DNA of 20,490 nt, taken from Ophiothrix spiculata. Its lineage: Eukaryota; Echinodermata; Ophiuroidea; Amphilepidida; Ophiotrichidae. Shown in pieces: positions 8,685 through 17,093 of this stretch. Where the stretch lies: the NCBI GenBank assembly GCA_000969725.1, contig JXSR01S034781.1. One strand, 5' to 3'. The notes below the pieces were generated by a model, which saw only the letters and a program-made list of their open reading frames with translations, did no database searches and was not told the DNA's origin. Position 1 is the stretch's first letter, and each line of letters opens with the position of its first letter. The translations under genes were made by a program, and so were the position numbers.

Positions 8685-8724
8685 AGAAAAACGAGGACTA
8701 GTTCCAAAACGAGGAATTTTCACT

Positions 8725-9711
8725 TTACAGTGACAGGTTCCTACGGAGGCATCCCAGCACTTTATTTGCCTTGGCTGTTATCTTTTCCCTGTGTGGTTTC
8801 CAGCTGATTTTGTCATCAAATTCAATGCCCAGATATGGATGCGATGAGACAACTTCAAGTTCTTTCCCACAAAAAGTATACTGTCTGTCAGGTGGTTGGT
8901 TCTTGTTTGTGTACTTCATTATGAAGCATTTACTGGTGTTGAAAGACATACCCCATGTAGTTTGCCATCTCTCTAGCTTGTTCAGGTCATCTTGAAGTGT
9001 TTGAAGATCTTCATCTGATTTTGCAGTAGTATAGAGAACACAATCATCTGCAAACAATCCTGCCTTATTGGTGAGGTTATTTGGTAGGTCATTAATGTAT
9101 ACAAAAAAAATGTACTAAGAAGTCCAGTGGCCCGGTAACTGTACCCTGAGGTACTCCTGAAGTCACTTCCCTTGTGTCTGAAGCAACTCCGTCACACACC
9201 ACTCTCTGGGTCCTTTCTGTTAAGAAGTGTCTGATCCACATGTTGAGTTTCCGTCTGATTCCATAGAAGTTTAATTTGCCTAAAGGTCTCTCATGTGGCA
9301 CTTTGTCAAAAGCTTTTTCGAAATCTAGTATCGCCATATGCACTGTTTCTCCAGCTTCTAAAGCCTTGGTTAAGTCATTTGATGTTAAAATTAGCTGAGT
9401 GTCTGTTGAGTGTTTGGCTCTAAACCCATGTTGGTTGTCGATCAATATGTTATGCTCTTCCAGGTGATCCATGATATGAGAGTGAACTATGTGTTCCAGG
9501 ATTTTACATACTACGCAGGTCAGAGAGACCGGTCTGTAGCGTTGTTTCTTTCTTGATCTTCGTCGACACTCTCTTCCATACCATGGGAGATTTCTTCTAT
9601 GTGATTTCATTTTAGAAGGCACATTTTCATCCATGATTCTTTTAAATTCCTTCTCGAGGAGGTCCCACTTTTCTTGTCTTGGACTGTATTAATCTTGAGA
9701 TTCTTGAAGAC
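8725..9711 (-). pseudogene. R1 reverse transcriptase, deleted and frameshifted
   Basis: The linker (KWDLLEKEF, then VPSK...LPWYGRE) runs to about 9540. It jumps directly to YRPVSLTCVVCKILEHIV, so the part of RT that normally precedes this (K.ATG.D.I and the PI.KKG.....NYRP approach) is missing. Then come QHGFRAKHSTDTQL, DFEKAFDKVPH (first catalytic Asp region), SGVPQGTVTGPL and, after a frameshift, YINDLPNNL and FADDCVLY with the catalytic DD pair. The thumb follows (SWKPHREKITAKANKVLGCL) and the copy stops at RRNLSL. It cannot encode an active enzyme. Confidence 0.85.
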
Positions 9712-10860
9712 TTATTGGTATTTCTTCATTCCACTCTTTATTTTGACACAGTTTGCCTTACTCCCGACAAAGGTCTTTCTTTGAAGTTGCTTTGGTCTTT
9801 TACTTATTACATTGAGCTCTGTCGATACAATATGATGGTCACCAAATCCAGGAATTACAGAAGTTCTTTTAATAATGTTTGCATTGTTTGTTAAGACTAA
9901 ATCCAAGATGCTGTCATCTCGTGTTGGTTCTGTGACAAATTGTTGCATGTTGAAGTCCCTCGATAGTTCAAGAAATTTTTCAGCAGTGACTTTTGAAGCA
10001 TAGTGGTCTTTATCAATGCTGCATGTCTCCCAATTGATGTTCCCTTGGTTAAAGTCACCCGTAACAACAATATCAACAATTCTTGGTTTCTTGTTGATGT
10101 CTTCCAATGCTGCCTGCAGATCTGCAATAGCTGTTAGATCGTCATGCTTGGGTTTATAAATGATTCCGAATACAATGGGTCTTCTCCCTTTTATGTTTAT
10201 CTGGCACCAGAGATTTTCACCCTGAGATTCCAATTCTGGTTTTCTTGACATAGCAAGGTTCTTTCTGTAGGCTACATGTACCATTACACCGCCATGGCTA
10301 TCGCCTCTCCTGTCACGCCTAACAATGATGTAATCTGGAGGAGCAATTTCTGTATTTAGAATGTTGCCATTAAGCCACGTTTCAGTACCAAATATCAAAT
10401 CAGGTTGCTGATCTTCAACCAGAGCGTGAAATTCAGCGATCTTGTTCTTGATGCTTTGAAAATTAATGGTGAGAAAACTAAGTCCTTTTTTGTTTTTAAT
10501 GTTAATTTCAGTCTTCTTGCCCTGTTTCTTCCCACTTTTGATATGTTTATTTCTAGCCATTTCGGTGTTGGGGTCATTTATGTCAGTCGTTTCACTTGTA
10601 TCGCTCCTGTCGAGACTTGAAACAGTGGAGATTTCAGTTGTATTATCATAACTGCATAATGTGCATATAGGACAATTGTACGAGAAAGTAGAATCTGTCA
10701 TAGGATCATAAGTTTGGTCGTCAATACCGCCACAATTGTTGTGGGTCCAGGCACCACAGTGATCACAATCCATTCCTCTTTGTCCATTTAGAACGGGGTC
10801 TTGGCACATGGTGCATGGTGCTGCGCAATATTCGCAGTACCAGGAATCGTTGTTATCCCT
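9712..10860 (-). CDS. R1 PHD finger and AP-type endonuclease, largest intact frame
   Basis: From the Met at 10809 there are 365 residues. The frame also continues upstream of this Met (WYCEYCAAPCT), completing the first Cys pair of a PHD-like finger; the remaining ligands are C2, C15, C18, H23, C26, C46 and C49. A basic linker (residues 85-108, KSGKKQGKK) leads to the endonuclease. There INFQSI (115-120) supplies the Asn, TETWL (142-146) the catalytic Glu, GDFN (251-254) the Asp/Asn pair and GDHH (323-326) the Asp-His. SILDLVLTN (300-308) is typical of the family. This enzyme nicks target DNA for reverse transcription. The frame ends at a premature stop (9712) before RT. The endonuclease may still fold but cannot transpose the element alone. 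Confidence 0.85.
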   Translation of the reverse strand, partial: RDNNDSWYCEYCAAPCTMCQDPVLNGQRGMDCDHCGAWTHNNCGGIDDQTYDPMTDSTFSYNCPICTLCSYDNTTEISTVSSLDRSDTSETTDINDPNTEMARNKHIKSGKKQGKKTEINIKNKKGLSFLTINFQSIKNKIAEFHALVEDQQPDLIFGTETWLNGNILNTEIAPPDYIIVRRDRRGDSHGGVMVHVAYRKNLAMSRKPELESQGENLWCQINIKGRRPIVFGIIYKPKHDDLTAIADLQAALEDINKKPRIVDIVVTGDFNQGNINWETCSIDKDHYASKVTAEKFLELSRDFNMQQFVTEPTRDDSILDLVLTNNANIIKRTSVIPGFGDHHIVSTELNVISKRPKQLQRKTFVGSKANCVKIKSGMKKYQ

Positions 10861-11798
10861 AAAACGTTCATGAATATGAAATAGTTGACATCTTAATACA
10901 GTGAATATATGTAGACCTACTTGTATGTCAAAATTTTTATGAATTTTTATGAATCTTGTATGTTTTCATATATTCGACATACGGAGCTCCGTAGGCCCTG
11001 GCTTAAGAAGCTGATATCGTCTGCTTCAGATAATGTCATCACAAATGAGCTCAAACGAACCTTTCATCCATGTTAAATCATCTTACCTTAGTCATGAAGA
11101 ATTATTGAATCTTTTTCCATACCAAAAAATACAATTAAAAAAATTGAGTTGCGGCTGTCAGTGACGGAACCATTTTGTGAAATGATCACGGCAAGATCAC
11201 AATTTCAGCTACATAAATCCACAGTGTTGCCAAATGAGCTCGAAATTAGGCGATTTATCAACGTTGCCTGACGTTTTCATACACAATAGTCATGTTGCCA
11301 CAAAGCGCCCAAACACACTGAGAATTACGACAAAACTGTTACGTAAGCATAGAATCTATGACGTATAGTATAAGCCAACAGAGACGAAAGTGGTATAATC
11401 TATGCTCGGGTCAAAAGGTTAACAGTATGTTATATGTGCTGTAACGCGTGATGCTAGCCAATCAGGTTTGTGTAATTTTGCATATCCCCGATTTGCTATT
11501 AGCAAATTGGTCCTGCTGGGTTGCGATTCTTTTTCATAGGGGAGTTTCATCTCCCATTATTTATAGACTCTCTGACCAAGACATGTGGTTCGCAACGCGT
11601 CGCCATGTTGTGTCAACAAAAGACGTATTTTCATGCAATTTTCTTGGAATTATTGTCAGGTAAGATCTTAATATGTCCGCTTAATGAACACCCATATATG
11701 TGTTCGGCAGAATACTGCCACCGGTATCGTGCATAGTATCTGTAAAAATGCGAATTCGAAATAGGAAAAACTTTGGTGGCTTAATTTAGCCACCGAGA
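10861..11798. other. Non-coding stretch upstream of R1
   Basis: AT-rich to about 10980, then a CGGAGCTCCG palindrome (10982-10991) and mixed sequence. The plus-strand open frames between 11448 and 11736 have no recognisable domain or family signal. Nothing else is supported. Confidence 0.35.
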
Positions 11799-11858
11799 TT
11801 ACCCGCGTTGTATTGGAACAAGTGTCAAACTGTAATGGCTGCCGTGGTCGTCTAGTGA

Positions 11859-12203
11859 ATTCTGTCGGACGCAGTTGTTGAATTTGGCGTACTCAGTCCT
11901 TGTTACTGGAGTGAAACTTACTGTGCGATGTCTATGGAGTGAACCAAAATTTCCACAATATTTTATGTTTCCGCTCTGATTCATTAATATTTACTTACAA
12001 TAAAGATGAAAGACACATTTTTGAACAATATATCAAAGAAAGGGGTTGATACAAAAATCAATTTAGCTGAAACTGTAAATTTTGTAGACTTTTTCATTGA
12101 CCTCCAATGCAATGTTTCACGCCAGGGAGTAACATGGAACAGCCTCAATTGACCAATCAGAGAACAGGATTCTAGTCTGTGACATCAGTGCGTCCGACAG
12201 AAT
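11859..12203. mobile_element. Possible MITE: 15-bp perfect terminal inverted repeats
   Basis: ATTCTGTCGGACGCA (11859-11873) and its exact complement (12189-12203) bound 345 bp without coding capacity. GAAT occurs at both edges (11857-11860 and 12200-12203), which may be a 4-bp duplication or part of the palindromic end. The left flank belongs to a small dispersed repeat also found at 7790-7845, which is cut off here as expected for an insertion. Confidence 0.6.
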
Positions 12204-13133
12204 CAATATGTGACCAAAATTTGCAGTCACTACAGTCTACATTGAAGTCTGCGTTTGTTCATCCCACCGGTGTCGCAAACTTGACATCTGTAATCAGATG
12301 CTCCAGGATTTGTTGAATGCATGGTTAGGGACATTCACAAAATTTTCAACTTTATTTGTTTTGGGAAATTTTAATTTGTCTTGAAAGGTATTAAAATTAC
12401 CTTCAAAATGAGGGGTCAACCACTTCATATGAGTAACAAATGGCAAAGTTATGGATGAAAAACATGTATCGAAATTCAACCAAATAATGCCAAAAATTGG
12501 GATCTTCTATGGGAAATTTCTACACAGTTATCTATGTTTTGAGCCATTTTCAAATTTGGCGGGGCTCCTAATAAAAATGCGCTTTTACTTCATAGCATGT
12601 GTTTGGTATCATTTGAAAGGTATTGTTTCAAAGAAAATGCATATTTTTTTATATCCTTTGAACTTGAACAGAATTAAAGTTAGAGCTTAAAAACTCCACT
12701 GGCACACTTTTTAAAAATGTTACAGCGCCCTCAACGTGATCATATATGAAATACCCTAGCATGGTTCCCAAAAAACAATGATATGATATGATACAGTTCC
12801 TAGGCTAGGTAAGTATTTAGTTAAGCTTACGTCATCACATGTTCAATCTGGCACCTGAGTAACACCGTCGAGCAAAGCGTACAATAGAGGAACATAAAAT
12901 GTGGAAAATATTTTAAGAGAAGTACACAAAATGTGGAAAAACTGCAGAAAACATGATATTTTCTTACCATGACGTATCCGGAAGTGTCGCCATTTCTCTA
13001 GATACAATAAAACAGAAATTATGTAAATGAAGAGAGTTACGTCATATTTTAACAAAATCAACTATGGACGACTAGAACGGTTCTCGAACTCAGTATCTCA
13101 GTGTGTCGTATGGTCCTATGCAAATGAGCTTAT
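12204..13133. other. Non-coding AT-rich stretch
   Basis: No gene is supported. Phrases such as GGTATCATTTGAAAGG (about 12605-12620) resemble the GATGTCATTTGAAAGAG at about 7354, hinting at old dispersed repeats, but I cannot delimit an element. Confidence 0.35.
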
Positions 13134-13550
13134 CTTCTTCTTCTTAGATGATACTGTTAAACATCCCATCTGGGACAGAACGAACAGAGTATGTTGTGCA
13201 CAAGAGATGTTTTAGTCCACTATTTCTTTACGTTGGTTGGTATAAAGTCAGTTACAGTTTCTTTGAAGAGTTCTGGCTCAGATAATTGTGTTATGTTGTC
13301 AGGCAAGTTATTCCAATCTTTAACAGTGCATGGAATATAAGAATACTTGTGGCAGTGTATTCTGGTCTGGAGCTGTAATTGTTTGATCTTGAGCGTCTGG
13401 TGCGTCGCTGGGCAGGCTGCGTGTACTGCCACCTGGCGAGATGCCCCCCTATAGCTTTGTGGAAGATACTGAGTCTGTTTATGTGTCGTCTTGTTGATAG
13501 CATGTCCCAGTCAAGTTCATGGATGAGTTTAGTGACGTGACAGAGATCCT
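13134..13550 (-). pseudogene. R2 C-terminal region and 3' end
   Basis: Frames give VTKLIHELDWDMLSTRRHIN, then RRTRRSRSNNYSSRPEYT and, after a frameshift near 13340, HKYSYIPCTVKDWNNLP with a stop at 13220. This is the usual C-terminal tail (ending K.SF.PRT...WN.LP) of such elements. A tandem GTCAC GTCAC (minus strand, about 13532-13541) breaks the frame; with one GTCAC copy the frame joins smoothly to the RT piece across the R3 insertion. The 3' UTR is short (13219 to 13134). Confidence 0.8.
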
Positions 13551-14373
13551 ACTTACTACTTACTACTAGTACTACTTAAAGGTGCAATTCATGATTTTGA
13601 TGTGGCCTCTTTTCTAGCTTAATAAAAAGAAGAGTACAACATTTATATATACTGAAAGTTTCACTTGATTCCGACTGTTCGTTTCCAAGTTACAAGTTTT
13701 ACAGCATTTTGAAAATCCCCATAGACTACTGTGTTGTAATTACTGTCGGGGCCCCGACAATAATTAGAAATTGACACATTTTCTCACTTTTCTCAATGCA
13801 AGCAGATATGAAAGAATGGTTTGGGGATTGTAACATATACCACTTGAGGATTCTTATCAGCTAAAAAATTCAAATTTGATAGAGGTGACCTTGAGGGTGA
13901 AAAGTGGATCATGAATTGCCCCTTTAAGGTTGATGGGAAATATATAAGGCTTATGCCTGTTTCACCCCATATCCATTCTTATCCCAGTGTTGATCAAGCT
14001 TGTTCTTAAAATCATTAGTATGTTTGGCATTCACAACTTCACTTGGTAATCTATTCCATTCTTCGATGACTCGTATTGAGAAGAAGTTCTTCCTCAAATT
14101 TAGGCCCTTCTTGAGTGCTGGTCTATACAACTTGTAGGAGTGACCTCTGAGCTGGTTGGTGGTTTTGCTCCTTTGAAAGAGTTTACTTGCTGCAATTCCC
14201 TCTAGGTCATTCAAGATCTTGTACGTCTCAATGAGATCTCCCCTCAGCCGTCTGGTTTCTAGGCTGTACAGATTGAGTTCCCTTAGCCTTTCATGGTATG
14301 GCTTCGATCGAAGACACGGAATCATCTTGGTCGCCCTTCTCTGAACTATTTCCATAGTCTCAATAGTTTCCAT
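13551..14373 (-). mobile_element. 5'-truncated non-LTR retrotransposon R3 inserted in R2
   Basis: The minus-strand frame 14373-13951 encodes METIETMEIVQRRATKM, RRLRGDLIETYKIL, LRGHSYKLYRP and LRKNFFSIRVIEEWNRLPSE, the typical end of a CR1-group polymerase different from R1 and R2. It is intact to its stop. The 3' end is an AGT/AAGT microsatellite (13575 to 13551). The flanks carry a 7-bp duplication, AGGATCT on the minus strand (14380-14374 and 13550-13544). Truncation, tail and duplication together fit target-primed insertion into R2. A second element (13580-13923) lies in its 3' UTR. Confidence 0.9.
13580..13923. mobile_element. TTAA-flanked foldback MITE with central palindrome
   Basis: Ends are AGGTGCAATTCATGAT and, inverted, AGGGGCAATTCATGAT, each bordered by TTAA (13576-13579 and 13924-13927). 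TTAA target choice fits piggyBac or Kolobok families. A 16-bp perfect palindrome TGTCGGGGCCCCGACA lies at 13744-13759, extending to a 28-bp palindrome with one mismatched pair (13738-13765). Its centre coincides exactly with the midpoint of the 344-bp element, so the whole element is arranged symmetrically, although the arms between ends and core align only weakly by eye. It sits in the 3' UTR of R3 and is therefore the youngest layer here. Confidence 0.85.
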
Positions 14374-14895
14374 AGATCCTCCAATCATAATTATTGGAAA
14401 CAAATCTGGCTGCGCGTCTTTGAATTTTTCCTATTTTTTGTATGTGTTCATTTGTGTATGGGTCCCATACTGCGGAGCAATATTCAATTGTTGGTCTTAC
14501 GAGGGTTTTGTACGCCTCTTCCTTGATGTTTTTAGGACATGAGTGTATAAAGTTACGGCGTACGAAACCAAGTGTTTTGCTAGCAGATGATGTTATTCTG
14601 TCAATATGGGTGTTCCATTTTAAGTCTTGTTGAATATCGACTCCCAGGTATGTATGAGTATGAGTCTCTTGCAGCACAGAGTTTCCAAGTGAGTAATGTG
14701 AAATATTAATTGGAGATCTTGATGATGGTATTCTAAGAACATAACATTTGTCAGGATTGAATCTCATTTGCCATTTAACTTCCCAGGATGTTAGGGTATT
14801 TAAATCATCCTGGAGCATTGAACATCTTCAGTTGTATTTATATCTTTGTATATGACACAGTCATCTGCGAATAGTCGGACGGTACAGTGAAGGTG
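14374..14895 (-). pseudogene. R2 RT: catalytic FADD to thumb
   Basis: Minus-strand coding: CTVRLFADDCVIYKDINTTE, frameshift near 14818, then LQDDLNTLTSWEVKWQM, HTYLGVDIQQDLKWNTHI, LVRPTIEYCSAVWDPYT and IQRRAARFVSNNYDW. FADD supplies the catalytic aspartates of RT; the YLGV and LVRP..EY...WDP motifs are standard in the thumb and connection of CR1-group enzymes. The segment is bounded by the R3 insertion on one side and the hAT MITE on the other. Confidence 0.88.
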
Positions 14896-15285
14896 CAGGG
14901 GCGTAACCAGCTTTGACCGTCCGGGGGGGCAAGACTCAAGAGGCTTCCCGATTTTTGTACTTTTTGAAGAAAAAAATAACGCGCGCGTAGTGCGCGGGCA
15001 AAAATATATGAACAAATTTGTTTATTTTAGCTAAAAAAACGCCTATTTTTGGATGAAATAATGGTTTCTTTCATTTTTCTTTTCTCCTTTCCCTTTTCTT
15101 TTCATTCCTTTTCTGTTTTCCTTCCCCTTTTCCCTCTTCTTTCCCCCTTTTCTTCTTCTCTCTTCTTTTTTTCTCTTCTTCCTCCCTTTCTTCCCTTCCC
15201 ATTTTTTTGCTCTTTCCCGATTTTTTTGGGTCCGGGGGGGGCAAGCTGCCCCCCCCCCCCGGACACCCTACTGGTTACGCCCCTG
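14896..15285. mobile_element. hAT-type MITE inserted just upstream of R2 FADD motif
   Basis: Perfect terminal inverted repeats CAGGGGCGTAACCAG are followed on both sides by a G-run after GTCC. An 8-bp target duplication is present with one mismatch: TGAAGGTG (14888-14895) and TGAAGGTC (15286-15293). Removing the element and one duplication rejoins DLPNDL and CTVRLFADD in frame. The 390-bp interior has a GC-alternating hairpin (14981-15000), a pyrimidine tract of about 150 bp (15063-15220) and a strong G-run/C-run hairpin (15231-15263). No transposase is present. The plus-strand Phe/Ser-rich frame at 15049-15288 is only the pyrimidine tract translated. Confidence 0.9.
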
Positions 15286-16103
15286 TGAAGGTCGTTTGGT
15301 AAATCAATGATGTAAGCTAGAAATAACAAAGGTCCCAGGACTGTCCCCTGGGGGACTCCTGAGTCTACACTTGCCCAATCTGAGTGTTCCCCGCCCACCA
15401 CTACTCGTTGTCTGCGTCCTTTCAAGAATCCTGAGAGCCATTCATTGACCTTACCACCAGTTCCGTAGTGGCCTAATTTGAGCAGTAATTCCTATTATGT
15501 GGTACGCAGTCAAATGCTTTAGAAAAATCCATAATAATGACGTCTGTTTGAGTTGAGTTATTGCGGTTGGTGGTAAGGTCATGAATGGTCTGGATTAGTT
15601 GGGTCCCCGGGGTTGGGTCTCACAGGAGTGAGCAGACCTGAAACCATGCTGTTGAGAGGTTAAGACACTGTATTTATCAAAATGTTTCATGATATGACTA
15701 TGAACAATATGTTCCAAGATCTTACAAGGAACTGAAACTAAAGATACCGGTCGGTAATTACTAGCCTTGGTTCGATCGGACTTCTTAAATATTGGAGAAA
15801 TGTTCGCAATTTTCCATTCATCAGGCAATTTCCCTGAATTGATGGAAGATTGGAAAATAATGGTCAAATAGGAGATAATTCAACGGCAAATTCCTTTAAG
15901 ACTCTTGGAGGTATGTTGTCTGGACCGGTAGCCTTATTTGGATTTAGGTCTTTCAAAAAAATTTCAATACCCTTATTTGTGATGGTAATATTCGGAATCT
16001 GAGGAATTTTGCTTGGAACTTGGTCGGGTAAAGAGTGCATGTCTTCTTTAGCGAAGACTGATTTAAACTATCTGTTCAATAATTCTGCCTTTTGTTTGTT
16101 TTC
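15286..16103 (-). pseudogene. R2 RT: fingers and palm up to the hAT insertion
   Basis: Minus-strand coding: NKQKAELLNR*FKSVF (a TAG in place of a sense codon), KATGPDNIPPRVLKEFAVEL, a one-base loss near 15870, FQSSINSGKLPDEWKIANI, SNYRPVSLVSVPCKILEHIV, QQHGFRSAHSCETQ, an insertion of a few bases near 15605, LIQTIHDLTTN, IMDFSKAFDCVPH (first catalytic Asp), LLLKLGHYG, FLKGRRQRVVV and SGVPQGTVLGPLLFL. All conserved RT blocks up to the FADD box are present, in several frames. The copy is dead but complete in this region. Confidence 0.88.
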
Positions 16104-17093
16104 CAGCGGCGGATTTAAGGAAAAGGGCCCTGTCAGCAACTTAAGATGGGGGGCCCTTTTTTAAAACAAAAAATGGTCGGAGGAAAATATAACGTGTTTT
16201 TTGTTGTGCGCTAAGCGCGCGAAAAAAAACCCGGTAAATTATTAAATATCACCTAAAAATTGCTTAAAAATCATGAAATTTGTGCTAAAATTGTCAATTT
16301 GGATACATTATCTTGAATTTCGCGCGTATAGCTATAGCGCGCAAAATTGTTGACATTCCTTAGCTTCATTTATGGAAATTTAGTTCCCAAGACCCCGGCA
16401 TTTCAAGCGAAATTTCGAAAATGCTTGCTTCCAGCGCCCAAATTTTCCCCCAAAAAAACTAGATCTGAATGGTCAATTTTTGGTCCCTTCAGTTCTCTAG
16501 ACCCTCTTTTCAGAGTCAATCTTCCGTTCCCTATAGACTATATAGGGTTTCAGATATTGGGGCCGCACACCCCTACCAAAACCAAAGTTGGGTGCCCCCA
16601 GGACACTGGATTTATATGAATCTTAGTGAAAATTACTTGGAAGTATTTTTTCTTTCCTTTAAAAAATATTGGGAGCCATTTTAAAGGGGTCAGCAGCTGG
16701 TGACTTTGCTGATTCTTAAATCTACCACTGATAAGGGCCCCTCCTTGGATCTCAAAAACACCGAGGCCATATTATCCATTATAGCCCACCTTCACGTAGA
16801 CCACCTTCTTGAGCAAAAGTTAGGTTACTCCCCATGCTTATAAAAATATTTGTATGGGGCCTGTGGGCCCATGCAGTGTCCTTCACAGACCCTTAATGGT
16901 GTGAAAGAACGCTGGTTTCACTTTAAAATTGTGGCCGATATTTTTTTATTTCTCCCTCTTTCCTTTTCCTTTTCTTTCTTTCTTTTCTTTTTTTTTTTTT
17001 TTTTTTTTTTGGGGGGGGGGATCCCTTGGGGTAATTTTTAAGGGGGTCCCGGTCAGCAATTGCTGACTTTGCTGACTGTTAAATCCGCCACTG
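16104..17093. mobile_element. Composite hAT-like insertion in R2
   Basis: It starts CAGCGGCGGATTTAAGG and ends with the complement of CAGTGGCGGATTTAACAG. A second, diverged 3' end of the same kind (TGACTTTGCTGATTCTTAAATCTACCACTG in pieces, about 16702-16731) lies inside, followed by a new AAGGGCCCC start. The 990 bp are therefore probably two related MITEs in tandem or one inserted next to the other. The interior has GCGCG-rich hairpins (16205-16220 and 16321-16344) and a pyrimidine/T/G-run tract (16960-17021). Flanks share GAAAACA on the minus strand with a few extra bases, and R2 coding (GVLIAEN, then KQKAELL) resumes across it. Confidence 0.8.

Larger units (their letters stand above)
8725..10860 (-). 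mobile_element. Non-LTR retrotransposon R1 (PHD-endonuclease-RT), defective
   Basis: On the minus strand the order is a PHD-like zinc finger, an apurinic-type endonuclease, a linker and a reverse transcriptase, as in CR1/Jockey-group elements. The copy is broken by a frameshift after the endonuclease, a deletion at the start of RT, a frameshift in a T8 run near 9104-9111 and loss of the C-terminal third and 3' UTR beyond 8725. The 5' limit is uncertain: the frame stays open upstream of 10860 without a clear boundary. Confidence 0.85.

Noticed and set aside
9679-10651. Plus-strand and alternate minus ORFs over R1
   Set aside because: Antisense or out-of-frame shadows of the endonuclease frame.
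11448-11736. Plus-strand ORFs of 71 residues
   Set aside because: No recognisable domain, splice context or composition shift.
15049-15288. Plus-strand Phe/Ser/Pro-rich 79-residue protein with membrane-like runs
   Set aside because: Direct translation of the pyrimidine tract within the hAT MITE.
16347-17041. Plus-strand ORFs at 16347-16684 and 16850-17041
   Set aside because: Inside the composite hAT-like insertion; low-complexity or shadow frames without a domain.
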